Under the pieces are notes generated by a model. It searched no databases and had not been told where the DNA came from. It worked only from the letters and a program-made list of their open reading frames with translations. A program made the translations under genes and the position numbers. Below are positions 7,879 to 16,800 of a stretch of DNA of 64,000 bases, in pieces; position 1 is the first letter of the stretch; each line of letters starts with the position of its first letter. The stretch comes from Xanthobacteraceae bacterium (GTDB lineage Bacteria > Pseudomonadota > Alphaproteobacteria > Rhizobiales > Xanthobacteraceae), in assembly GCA_031291445.1 (NCBI GenBank), contig JARLJA010000187.1:96943-160942 (forward strand), in the 5' to 3' direction.

Positions 7879-8910
7879 ATGACAGGCCCTGTGACCACAG
7901 CCGCGGGGGCGGCCCTCGCGGTCGACGCCCGGTGCATCCGGTTCAACGCCAAGGTGCCGGACACCGCCTCGATCGAACCGGCGGTCGAGACGCGCCGGCT
8001 GTCGCGCGGCCCCGATGACGTCCTCATCGAGGTGCGGGCCGCGGGGGTCAATCCATCGGACGTCAAGGCGGCGACCGGCCTGATGCCGTACGCGGTGTTT
8101 CCCCGGACCCCGGGGCGCGACTATGCCGGTGTGGTGATCGATGGCCCGCGGGACCTGATCGGACGCGAGGTGTTTGGCACGTCCGGCGATCTGGGAATTC
8201 GCCGCGACGGCAGCCATGCGACCCATCTGGTCGTCGAGGCCGCCGCCGTGGTCGAGAAACCGGCGGGCCTGACCATGGAGGAGGCCGCGGGGATCGGCGT
8301 GCCCTTCGTCACCGCCATCGAGGGATTCCGGCGCGCGGACGAGCCGCGACCCGGCGAGGTCGTGCTGATCATGGGCGTCAACGGCAAGGTCGGCCAGGCG
8401 GCTGCGCAGCTCGCCAGCTGGCGCGGCGCGCGGGTGATCGGGGTGGCGCGGACCGCCGATCCGTATCAGGGCCACGCCAGCGGCGTGGTCGAGATGATCG
8501 ATGCCTCGCGCCACGACGTCGCCGCGCGGGTCCGCGAGCTGACTTCCGGCCACGGCGCCGACATCGTCTTCAACACCGTCGGCGACCCTTACTTCCAGGC
8601 TGCCCATAACTCGCTGGCGCTGGCCGGTCGGCAGATCCTGATCGCCGCCGTCGACAGGATCGTCCAGTTCAACATTCTCGAATTCTATCGCGGTCGGCAC
8701 ACCTATGTCGGCATCGACACGCTGGCCTTCTCGTCGCTGGCGAGTGGAGAACTGCTGCGGCAAGCGGTGCCAGGCTTCGCGAGTGGCCATCTGCGGCCGT
8801 TCCCGATCGCTGCGGAGGCAGTCTACGGCCTCGATGACGCCAAGGCGGCCTATGACGCGGTGAGCGCGTCGTCGCGCCGCCGGGTGATCCTGCGGCCCGG
8901 GACGCCGTGA
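7879..8910 (+). CDS. MDR-family quinone/alkenal oxidoreductase
   Basis: A 343-residue medium-chain dehydrogenase/reductase. The N-terminal GroES-like half (VNPSDVKAATG, GRDYAGVV) and the Rossmann half (MGVNGKVGQAAAQLA at about 168-182) match NADPH quinone oxidoreductases. Cysteine ligands for catalytic or structural zinc are absent, supporting a zinc-free quinone or enoyl reductase. I chose ATG 7879, preceded by GGAG, over an upstream in-frame start that lacks family similarity. It is divergent from the GlcG operon. Substrate unknown. Confidence 0.82.
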   Translation: MTGPVTTAAGAALAVDARCIRFNAKVPDTASIEPAVETRRLSRGPDDVLIEVRAAGVNPSDVKAATGLMPYAVFPRTPGRDYAGVVIDGPRDLIGREVFGTSGDLGIRRDGSHATHLVVEAAAVVEKPAGLTMEEAAGIGVPFVTAIEGFRRADEPRPGEVVLIMGVNGKVGQAAAQLASWRGARVIGVARTADPYQGHASGVVEMIDASRHDVAARVRELTSGHGADIVFNTVGDPYFQAAHNSLALAGRQILIAAVDRIVQFNILEFYRGRHTYVGIDTLAFSSLASGELLRQAVPGFASGHLRPFPIAAEAVYGLDDAKAAYDAVSASSRRRVILRPGTP

Positions 8911-8929
8911 ACGGCCCGCTGCGCCGGCG

Positions 8930-9145
8930 TCAATAATGCGGCGGCGGAGGCTCCGGCTCGGCGCGTCCGGAGGCGCGGCTTTCGGCCTCGTGGAGCCGGT
9001 CGTTGAGGCGCGCAATCTGACGCTTCAACGTGTCGATTTCCGCCCACTGGGCGGTCACCGTCGTATTCAGGACCTCGATGGTGTCCTCCTGAAAGGCGAT
9101 GCGGACCTCCAGGGCGTCGAGACGATCAACCAGGGACGCGGTCAT
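8930..9145 (-). CDS. slyX: SlyX-like coiled-coil protein
   Basis: A 71-residue protein. Residues 1-55 form a heptad-patterned coiled coil (LVDRLDALEVRIAFQEDTIE) followed by a proline-rich tail ending PPPPHY, the layout of SlyX family proteins. Their molecular role is unknown. The ATG directly abuts the stop codon of trhO, so the two are very likely co-transcribed and possibly translationally coupled. Confidence 0.85.
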   Translation of the reverse strand: MTASLVDRLDALEVRIAFQEDTIEVLNTTVTAQWAEIDTLKRQIARLNDRLHEAESRASGRAEPEPPPPHY

Positions 9146-9916
9146 CTACCTGCTCCTCAAGGCGTTGGCCGCCGACGGGATGGCTGGCGGCCGCTCGACA
9201 AGTCCGTGGCCGAGGGCCACCCGGTCGTCGAACACGAAACAGTGGCCACGCCAGCGGCTCTGCGATTGCGGGACCGTCTCGAGGTATTTCAGGATCCCGC
9301 CCTTGAGGTGGTACACCTCGGCAAATCCCTGCGCCAGCATGTAGGAACTTGCTTTCTCGCAGCGGATTCCGCCGGTACAGAACATCGCCACACGGCGATG
9401 GCGCGCCGGGTCCAGCCGACGCGCGACGAAATCCCGGAATTCACTGAAGCGCGAAATCTGCGGATCGAGGGCACCCTCGAACGTTCCCATCGCCACCTCG
9501 AAGCCGTTGCGGGTATCGATCAGCACGAGCTCCGGATCGGACAGCAATGAATTCCAGTCTTCCGGAGCGACATAGGTTCCGACCCGGCGGGTTGGATCGA
9601 CGGTGGCATCGCCGAGCGTGACGATTTCCTTCTTGAGACGAACCTTGAGCCGCCGGAACGGCATGTCCGCGGCCGTCGACAGCTTCAACTCGAGGTCGCT
9701 CAGCCGGCCACCGAACACGGCGCCGCGCTGCAGCAGGTCGATGAACGCGGCGATGGCGTCGGCGGGCCCCGCCACCGTGCCGTTGAGGCCCTCGTCGGCC
9801 AGCAGCAGCGATCCCTTGAGCCCGAGCCCGGCGCAGAGGCGGTGGAGCGGCTCGCGCAGCTCGCGGAAGTCCGGCAGGGGGTGGAACTGGTAGAGGGCGG
9901 CGACGGCAAGACTCAT
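9146..9916 (-). CDS. trhO: tRNA uridine(34) hydroxylase (rhodanese domain)
   Basis: A 256-residue YceA/TrhO family protein. Known members use oxygen to hydroxylate U34 of tRNA, a step to 5-(carboxy)methoxyuridine. The N-terminal acylphosphatase-like half contains [16 protein letters not shown] (about 35-50), and the C-terminal rhodanese domain carries the active-site loop CTGGIRCEK with C180 and C186. ATG 9916 is chosen because upstream in-frame codons fall in palindromic repeat sequence and do not resemble the family. slyX follows without a gap. Confidence 0.9.
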   Translation of the reverse strand: MSLAVAALYQFHPLPDFRELREPLHRLCAGLGLKGSLLLADEGLNGTVAGPADAIAAFIDLLQRGAVFGGRLSDLELKLSTAADMPFRRLKVRLKKEIVTLGDATVDPTRRVGTYVAPEDWNSLLSDPELVLIDTRNGFEVAMGTFEGALDPQISRFSEFRDFVARRLDPARHRRVAMFCTGGIRCEKASSYMLAQGFAEVYHLKGGILKYLETVPQSQSRWRGHCFVFDDRVALGHGLVERPPAIPSAANALRSR

Positions 9917-9925
9917 GGCGGTGGG

Positions 9926-10006
9926 TCTGGTGGAGTGGATTTGACATTCGCTATCCGCCTTGCTGCGGACTCGTGAAGCGAATGTCAAATCCAAAACTCC
10001 ACCAGA
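9926..10006. repeat. Long palindrome upstream of trhO
   Basis: Left arm 9926-9951 (TCTGGTGGAG then TGGATTTGACATTCGCT) pairs with right arm 9977-10006 (AGCGAATGTCAAATCCA then three extra bases and CTCCACCAGA). The arms match almost perfectly apart from a 3-base insertion, with a 25-base loop. It lies just upstream of the trhO start and could be an RNA hairpin, an operator or a small mobile palindrome. Confidence 0.8.
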
Positions 10007-10031
10007 AACCCGGCCTTGCGAGTGGTCCATC

Positions 10032-10084
10032 GATTCTGGCATTCGCAGGAGAACACGCTGCGATGGAATGCGAATGTTGGAATC
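10032..10084. repeat. Second related palindrome (CATTCGC family)
   Basis: GATTCTGGCATTCGC (10032-10046) and GCGAATGTTGGAATC (10070-10084) are inverted, matching at 12 of 15 positions, and share the GATT..ACATTCGC core with the palindrome 26 bases to the left. The two together look like a tandem pair of one degenerate palindromic element. Confidence 0.65.
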
Positions 10085-10368
10085 CGACGACACGCCGCTG
10101 ATCGGCGGGCTGGGAAAACGATCGACTTTCGCAATCCCGGGCGGCCGGTGCGGGTTGCCCCGGGGGGCTCCGGCGCAGCGTCGGATCCGGCCCCTTCGTC
10201 AGAGATGCGGGCACCCGCGACCATGCGGCGATGACCGACAAATTCGCCGTGGTTTTTAACCATGTCCCTTCGGAACCGTTAATTATAGGTATTAATCTCC
10301 GAGAACGTTTTTTGTTGTCTAATTCCGGCGTGAAGGCTCGCAAGAACAAAGAACGGTGAAGGTGGACG
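10085..10368 (+). promoter_or_regulatory. AT-rich leader of the HD-GYP gene
   Basis: After a GC-rich stretch (10085-10235) without a gene, 10240-10330 is sharply AT-rich for this genome, including TTAACC at 10256-10261, TTAA at 10279-10282 and TTAA at 10292-10295. It probably holds the promoter of the HD-GYP gene starting at 10369. I cannot place confident -35/-10 boxes. The TTAA spacing is 9, not the 7 of a CtrA box. Confidence 0.35.
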
Positions 10369-11463
10369 ATGTCACTGGTGGATGGATCGCTTGGTCGCAG
10401 GACCCTGCTGCTCGCCTCGGATCGCGGGGACCAGAGCACGGATCTGGCGCGCATCCTGTCGGTCGTCGGCCAGGTCGAGGTCGTGTCCACGCGCGACATT
10501 CCGGATGCGCCGGTGAAGGCCCTGTCGGGCGTGGTGGTCGATGTCGACCTGAAATCGCCGGAAAGCGTCCAGCGCCTGCGGCGCAAGCTGGTGGGCAAGG
10601 CCTATCAATCGATTCCGCGCCTGTTCGTGATTGCCGATACCATGCATCACGGATCGACCCAGGCCTGGGCACTCGGCGCGACCGACACCATTCAGCGCCC
10701 CTTCGAGGAGCAGGCGATTCTGCGGCGGCTCGAGTCGTCCTTCTCGGTGATCGCGGAAAAGGAGCCGTCCTCCGCCAGCCGCGAGGCTCTCAACCGCGGC
10801 GTGGCCGCGGCCCATGCGGTCCTGGTGCGGGTGTTCGAAAAGCTGCGCGCCGGCGTCGCGCTGTCGCCCGACGACATCATGCAGGAAGAGACCCGGATCC
10901 TGAAGGCGCTCAAGCGCTCGTCGCTGAAGGAATGGGTTCTTGCGGTCAGCCGCCACCACAACCGCAGCTATCGGCACTGCCTTCTGGTCACCGGCTTCGC
11001 GGTTGCTTTCGGGCAGCATCTTGGGATGCGCGAGGAGGACCAGCGCAGGCTGGCGCGCGCCGGCCTCGTCCACGACGTCGGCATGGCGTTCATTCCGCTG
11101 GGGATCCTCAACAAGGCGGGGCCGCTGACCGCGGAGGAAGAGGAGACCATGCGCAGCCACACCCGGCGCGGCTTCGATGCCCTGTCGGCGCAGGCGAGCT
11201 TCCCGCGCGAGATGCTCGACGTCGTTCTCCACCATCACGAGTATCTCGACGGCTCGGGATACCCCGATCGCCTGCGCAATGGCGAGATCACCGACATCGT
11301 CCGCATCATCACCATCGCCGACATCTATTCCGTCTTCGTCGAGCAGACCCGCCGCCAGCCCGATTTCACCCGGCAGAAGGCGTTCGCCATCATGGAAGCC
11401 ATGGGCGACAAGCTCGACATGCAGCTGGTTCAGGCGTTCCGGCCGGTGGCGCTCGGCTCCTGA
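10369..11463 (+). CDS. HD-GYP protein with degenerate receiver domain
   Basis: A 364-residue protein. Residues 10-125 look like a receiver fold, but the usual N-terminal acidic pair is missing (LLLASDRGD); candidate acceptor aspartates are D58 and D60. Residues 185-355 are an HD-GYP domain with HD at 235-236, HHHE at 288-291 and GYP at 297-299, the metal ligands and signature of c-di-GMP phosphodiesterases. It may lower c-di-GMP or bind it as a sensor. It stands alone after an AT-rich promoter region and is followed 90 bases later by an amidase. Confidence 0.87.
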   Translation: MSLVDGSLGRRTLLLASDRGDQSTDLARILSVVGQVEVVSTRDIPDAPVKALSGVVVDVDLKSPESVQRLRRKLVGKAYQSIPRLFVIADTMHHGSTQAWALGATDTIQRPFEEQAILRRLESSFSVIAEKEPSSASREALNRGVAAAHAVLVRVFEKLRAGVALSPDDIMQEETRILKALKRSSLKEWVLAVSRHHNRSYRHCLLVTGFAVAFGQHLGMREEDQRRLARAGLVHDVGMAFIPLGILNKAGPLTAEEEETMRSHTRRGFDALSAQASFPREMLDVVLHHHEYLDGSGYPDRLRNGEITDIVRIITIADIYSVFVEQTRRQPDFTRQKAFAIMEAMGDKLDMQLVQAFRPVALGS

Positions 11464-11553
11464 ACACGAAAGGCAGCCGCGCGCGCGGCGCAGGTTGAAC
11501 CACTCTCGCGGCTCAGCCATGATGCCGCGGTTCAACAGCGTCGCAGCCGAGCC

Positions 11554-12954
11554 ATGACGGATTTTGCCAACCTGGACGCGGTCGGACTGCTGTCGCAGTT
11601 CAAGACTGGCGCGCTGACCCCGTCCGACTATTTCGCATGGCTGGAGCGCCGCATCGCGGCGTGGGAACCGGCGGTCTGCGCGCTCTACCGCTACGATCCC
11701 GATCGCGCGCGCAAGGAGGCCGCGGCAGCGACGCTGCGCTGGGCCAGGGGAGGCCCGCGGGGGCCGCTCGACGGCATCCCGGTGACGGTCAAGGAGATCA
11801 TCGCGACCGAGGGGGATCCGACGCCGCTCGGTTCGGCGGCGACCGTACTCGAGCCGGCGCGGGCCGATGCACCGGCGGCGGCCCGGCTGCGCGAGGACGG
11901 TGCCATCATCTTCGCCAAGACGACCTGTCCGGACTACGGCATGCTGTCCTCGGGCCTGTCGAGCTTTCATCCGCTCACCCGCAATCCCTGGGATCTCAGC
12001 AAGAATCCAGGCGGCTCGAGTTCGGGTGCCGGCGCGGCGGGCGCCGCCGGCTATGGCCCGCTGCATCTGGGCACCGATATCGGAGGGTCGATCCGGCTGC
12101 CGTCCGCCTGGTGCGGCCTGGTCGGTCTCAAGCCCAGCCACGGCAGGGTCCCGGTCGATCCGTTCTATCTCGGGCGCGTCGCGGGACCGATGACGCGGAC
12201 GGTGGACGATGCGACGCTGATGATGGCGACCTTGTCGCGGCCCGACTGGCGCGATGCCACCAGCCTGCCTCCCGCCACCATCGACTGGCGCAACCTCGAG
12301 GCCGACGCGCGCGGGCTGCGCATCGGCCTGATGCTCGACGCCGGCTGCGGCACGCCGGCGGAGCCGGAGGTGCGCGACGCGGTTGCGGCGGCCGCGCGAC
12401 GCTTCGAGGCCGCCGGCGCGTTGGTCCAGGAGGTCGAGCCGGTTCTGTCGGACGACATGCTGCAGGGGCTGGACCAGTTCTGGCGTGCGCGGCTGTGGGC
12501 GGATCTCGAGACCTATGAACCCGCGCGCCGGAGCAGGGTCCTGCCCTACATCCTGCGTTGGGCGGAGAAGGGGGCGGAGGTCTCGGGGCCCGCGGCGGTG
12601 CGCGGCTTTGGCCAGACCTACGAGATGCGCAGATCCGCCGCACGGCTGTTCCAGTCGGTCGATCTGGTGCTGTCGCCGACGTCGCCCGTGGTCGCATTTC
12701 CCGCCGAGACGGCGTCGCCACTGAACGATCCGGAGCGCCCGTTCGAGCATATCGCGTTCACCGTGGCGTGGAACATGGCGGAAAATCCGGCGGCCTCCAT
12801 CGCCTGCGGGTTCTCGCAGACCGGCATGCCGATCGGCCTGCAGATCGTCGGGCCGCGGTTCGCCGATCTCGCCGTGCTGCGCATGGCGAAACTGTTCGAG
12901 ACCTGGCGGGGGCCGATTACCAACTGGCCGGCGCCGCCGGCGTCGGGCGCCTGA
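11554..12954 (+). CDS. Amidase-signature family hydrolase
   Basis: A 466-residue amidase. The Ser-cisSer-Lys triad is visible: K80 (TVKEIIA), the GGSSSG loop with S155-S157, and nucleophile S179 in TDIGGSIRLP. Family enzymes hydrolyse amides to acid and ammonia; which amide cannot be read from sequence. Its position beside the amide/urea region (formamidase, urea transporter, NCS1-kinase) is suggestive of amide nitrogen use, but it is convergent with the response regulator gene and not part of that operon. Confidence 0.87.
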   Translation: MTDFANLDAVGLLSQFKTGALTPSDYFAWLERRIAAWEPAVCALYRYDPDRARKEAAAATLRWARGGPRGPLDGIPVTVKEIIATEGDPTPLGSAATVLEPARADAPAAARLREDGAIIFAKTTCPDYGMLSSGLSSFHPLTRNPWDLSKNPGGSSSGAGAAGAAGYGPLHLGTDIGGSIRLPSAWCGLVGLKPSHGRVPVDPFYLGRVAGPMTRTVDDATLMMATLSRPDWRDATSLPPATIDWRNLEADARGLRIGLMLDAGCGTPAEPEVRDAVAAAARRFEAAGALVQEVEPVLSDDMLQGLDQFWRARLWADLETYEPARRSRVLPYILRWAEKGAEVSGPAAVRGFGQTYEMRRSAARLFQSVDLVLSPTSPVVAFPAETASPLNDPERPFEHIAFTVAWNMAENPAASIACGFSQTGMPIGLQIVGPRFADLAVLRMAKLFETWRGPITNWPAPPASGA

Positions 12955-12969
12955 TTCCCTTCGCGTGGC

Positions 12970-13875
12970 TTACTTGCGCGTGGCCTTGACCGCGATGGCG
13001 GCCGCCGCCGTCCGGTTCTCGACGCCGAGCTTGGCGTAGATCTGCTCCAGGTGCTTGTCCACCGTACGCGGACTGAGCCCGAGAATATCGGCGATATCCC
13101 GGTTCGACTTGCCCTTGCTCAACCACGACAGCACTTCGCCCTCGCGCGCCGTCAGGCCGAGTTCCTTGCTGAACTGCGCCGGCGTGATCGGCGCGGCGTC
13201 CTTGGCGATCCGCAGCAGGAATTCGTTTTCGCCGAGCCTGGCAATGTATTGCAGCCGAAGCTGATCGCTGGCCAGCGGGGTGACCTTGGCGTCGGCGCTG
13301 GCGGTGCCGGCTTCGATCGCGCGCAGCCAGTCCCGCAGCCGCGCGGTCGACAGGGTCTCGTCGGTCACATTGGCCGACATCAGCTTCTGCGCCTGGGGCG
13401 TGGCCCAGACGATCGTGCCGTCGCGATCGGCTGCGAACAGGAAGCGCCCCGAGGCGTCGAGTGCCTTGCGCGCGCTTTGCGTCAGGCGTGCATTGGCGAG
13501 GTGGACGCGGATCCGCGCCAGCATCTCCTCGATCACGATCGGCTTGGCGACATAGTCGACGCCGCCAGCCTCGAGGCCCCGCACGATATGCTCGGTCTCC
13601 GAGAGCCCGGTCATGAAGATCACGGGAACATGGGCCAGCCCGGCGTCCTGCTTGAGCCGGCGGCAGGTTTCAAAGCCGTCGATTCCGGGCATCACCGCGT
13701 CGAGCAGGATGATGTCGGGGGTGATCTTGTCCACGACCCTCAGGGCCGAGTTGCCGTCGAGCGCCACCATCACGGTCATTCCCGCGGAATCCAGCGCGTC
13801 GGTGAGCAAACGCAGTGTTTCAGGCGAGTCGTCGACCACGAGGGCAATGTCGCTGCGCTTGGAATCATGAATCAT
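12970..13875 (-). CDS. LuxR-type response regulator of NCS1-kinase
   Basis: A 301-residue transcription regulator. Receiver domain at 8-128 with D15/D16, phospho-acceptor D59 (ILLDAVMPG) and K111; a middle PAS-like segment (about 138-225: SGRFLFAADRDGTIVWATP); and a LuxR/FixJ helix-turn-helix at 238-299 (LTAREGEVLSWLSKGKSNRD). Its start overlaps the end of the transporter-kinase gene by 11 bases, showing translational coupling, so it is almost certainly that kinase's output partner. The divergent urt-fmd operon is the best guess for its target. Confidence 0.9.
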   Translation of the reverse strand: MIHDSKRSDIALVVDDSPETLRLLTDALDSAGMTVMVALDGNSALRVVDKITPDIILLDAVMPGIDGFETCRRLKQDAGLAHVPVIFMTGLSETEHIVRGLEAGGVDYVAKPIVIEEMLARIRVHLANARLTQSARKALDASGRFLFAADRDGTIVWATPQAQKLMSANVTDETLSTARLRDWLRAIEAGTASADAKVTPLASDQLRLQYIARLGENEFLLRIAKDAAPITPAQFSKELGLTAREGEVLSWLSKGKSNRDIADILGLSPRTVDKHLEQIYAKLGVENRTAAAAIAVKATRK

Positions 13876-16800
13876 CGGACTGTAACTCGGGCAGGTCTGG
13901 GTCGTGTTCCTGGAGGCTCTTCAGGGCGGCGAGCAACTGATCGAACTGAAATTCGTTGGTCAGCTTGCACATCCGCGCGATGAAGGCCTGGTGTTGGGGA
14001 TAGTCGCGGCCGAGCTGCTCGAGCTTGGCCTCGATCGCCCTGACATGGCCGATCTGGCCGAGCTCGATCAGCTCCCTGACGTCGGTGGCCGACAGCAGGG
14101 GCCCGCTGCCGGGACTCCAGACCGGCTCCGGCTGATCCTCGCTGGCATATTGCCAGTCGATGTTGAGCAGCAACCCGATCTGCTCCAGCAGCCGCGAGAC
14201 GTCGATCGGCTTCATCATGTAGGCGTTGTGATAGGTCTGGGCCATCGGCGCCGAATGGACCTCCACGGCGCTCGCCGAGATCATCATGATGCGCGCTTGG
14301 TGCTGGTCCATGCTGCGCAGCCTTTCGGCGATGGTCCAGCCGTCCATTCCCGACATCGAGATGTCGAGCAGGAAAAGGTCCGCCTTGCAGTGCTGGGCCA
14401 GCGCGAGGCAGGACGGCCCGTCGTCGGCGCACAGGATGATGAAGCCGAGCGGCGCCAGCACCTGGCGCAGGAGCTCGCTGTGGGTCGGGTCGTCGTCGGT
14501 GATGATGACGGTCTTGCGGGGGCCGTGGTAGCCGAAAACGGGCTTGGCGATCGGCGCCGTGCGGGTCGGATTGGTCACTTCCGACAGCAGCATCTTGACG
14601 CGGAAGGTGCTGCCGACGCCGACCGTGCTGGTGACGCGGATATCACCGCCCATCACGCCGGCGAGCAGCCGGCTTATGGTCAGGCCGAGGCCGGTTCCGG
14701 TGTGCGGCTGGGTGCTGCCGATCGCGCCACGCTCGAACGGCGCGAAGATTCGCTCAAGGTCGTCGGGCTGGATGCCGGGACCGGTATCGATGATCTCGAA
14801 TTCCGCCACCGGGCTGCGGTAGTGCATGATGAACTGGACGGTGCCGCGGGTGGTGAACTTGATCGCGTTCGACAGCAGGTTGATGAGAACCTGGCGCAGC
14901 CGCTTTTCGTCGGCATAGACCATGCTCGGCAGATAGGCCGGGCGGCGGAACACGAACTCGATGCCCTTGGCCGCGGCCTGCAGCCGGAACATGCCGACCA
15001 GCTGGTCGAGAAACTCGGCGAGCCGGATCTCGTCCCGCGACAGATAGAGCCGGCCGGCCTCGATCTTGGAGATGTCGAGGATGCCGTCGATCAGCCCGGA
15101 CAGGTGGTCGGCGCTGCGCCGGACCACGCGCACCTGATCCTTCGGTCTGGTCTGCAGCGTGGAATCCTGTTCGAGCAGCTGGGCGTAGCCGCTGATCGCG
15201 TTGAGCGGCGAGCGCAGCTCGTGGCTCAGGCCGACCACGTAGCGGCTCTTGGCGAGGTTGGCCGCCTCGGCGACCTCCTTGGCGCGCTGCAGTTCGGCGT
15301 CGGTGCGGTTGTGGGCCTCGATTTCCTGCACCAGGAGCGTGGTCTGGCGTTGGGTCTCGGCTTCGGCCGCGCGGCGGCTCTGCTGGGCGAGCACGAACAG
15401 CCAGGCCACCACCCCGATGATGATGGCAAGCGCGAAGAACACCTTCCACAGGACTTCGGCGACCTCCGGCGCGTCGGTGGCGATATCCGCCGACGACAGG
15501 TAGATCAGCCCGAGCGTGAGCCCGACCATCCCGGCCGCGATGACGAACACGGTCAGGAAATGCCCCAGCTGGGAATTGACGTAGGTCTGGAGGCGGGCGG
15601 GTAGGGCCCGGCTGATGGTCTCCGAGATCTGGTCGTGGATGCCGGCGTGGGGCTTGCAGAGGTCTTCGCAGCGGGCGTCGAGCGAGCAGCACAGCGAGCA
15701 GATCGGGCCGGAATAGGCGGGACACGATGCCATGTCCTCGGGCTCGAAGGAGTGCTCGCAGATGCAGCACTGGATCTGCTCGATGTCTTTCCAGCTCTCC
15801 TTCGGCATGCGCGCGATGTAGTACTTGCCCCCCGTGGCCCAGGCGATCGCCGGCGCCGCCAGGAAGGCGGTGGCGAGCGCGATGAAGGAGGCGAGGGCCT
15901 TGGCCGTGGGCCCGAACACGCCGTAGAACGCGCTGACCGAGACGATGCTGGCGATCGTCATGGCGCCGACGCCGACCGGATTGATGTCGTAGAGGTGCGC
16001 GCGCTTGAATTCCATGATCGGCGGACGCAGGCCGAGCGGCTTGTTGACCACGAGGTCGGCCACCAGCGCGCCGACCCAGGCGATCGCCACGTTGGAGTAC
16101 AACGCCAGCGTCTGCTCCAGCGCCTTATAGATGCCGATCTCCATCAGCAGCACGGCGACGACGACGTTGAAGACGAGCCAGACCACGCGTCCCGGGTGGC
16201 TGTGGGTCAGGCGCGAGAAGAAGTTCGACCAGGCGATCGAGCCGGCATAGGCGTTGGTGACGTTGATCTTGAGCTGGGACAGGATGACGAAGGTGCCGGT
16301 CAGCGCCAGCGCCAGGTCCGGCTGGGCCAGGACGTAGCGGAACGCGGAAAAGTACATTTGGGTCGGCTCGGTGGCCCGGTCGGCCGGGATGCCGTGGCTG
16401 AGCGCGAAAAAGGCGAGGAATGACCCGGCGATCAGCTTGATCGCCCCGATCACGATCCAGCCGGGTCCAGCGCTGAGCAGCGCCACCCACCAGGCGACGG
16501 GGGAGGTGCCGCGGTCGCGCGGCAGGAACCGGAGGAAGTCGACCTGTTCGCCGATCTGCGCGATCAGGGAGAACACCACGGAAGCGGCGGTGCCGAACAG
16601 CAGCAGGTTCAGCGCCCCCGACGGATCACCATAGTGGCCGGAGAACTGGGTCCAGGCCGCGAAGGAGTCGCGGCTCTTGAACGCGATCACGGCGAACGGC
16701 AGCACATGCAGAATGAGCCACAGCGGCTGCGTCCACAACTGAAACCGGCTGATCAGCGTGATGCCGTAGGTCACCAGCGGGATGATGGCGACGGCGCTGA

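Noticed and set aside
10256..10295. CtrA box (TTAA-N7-TTAA) upstream of the HD-GYP gene
   Set aside because: The nearest TTAA pairs are spaced 9 and 17 bases, not 7.
10372..12750. A 792-codon minus-strand frame opposite the HD-GYP and amidase genes
   Set aside because: The opposite strand has two clear conserved proteins; this frame has low-complexity Arg/His/Gly composition and no motif.
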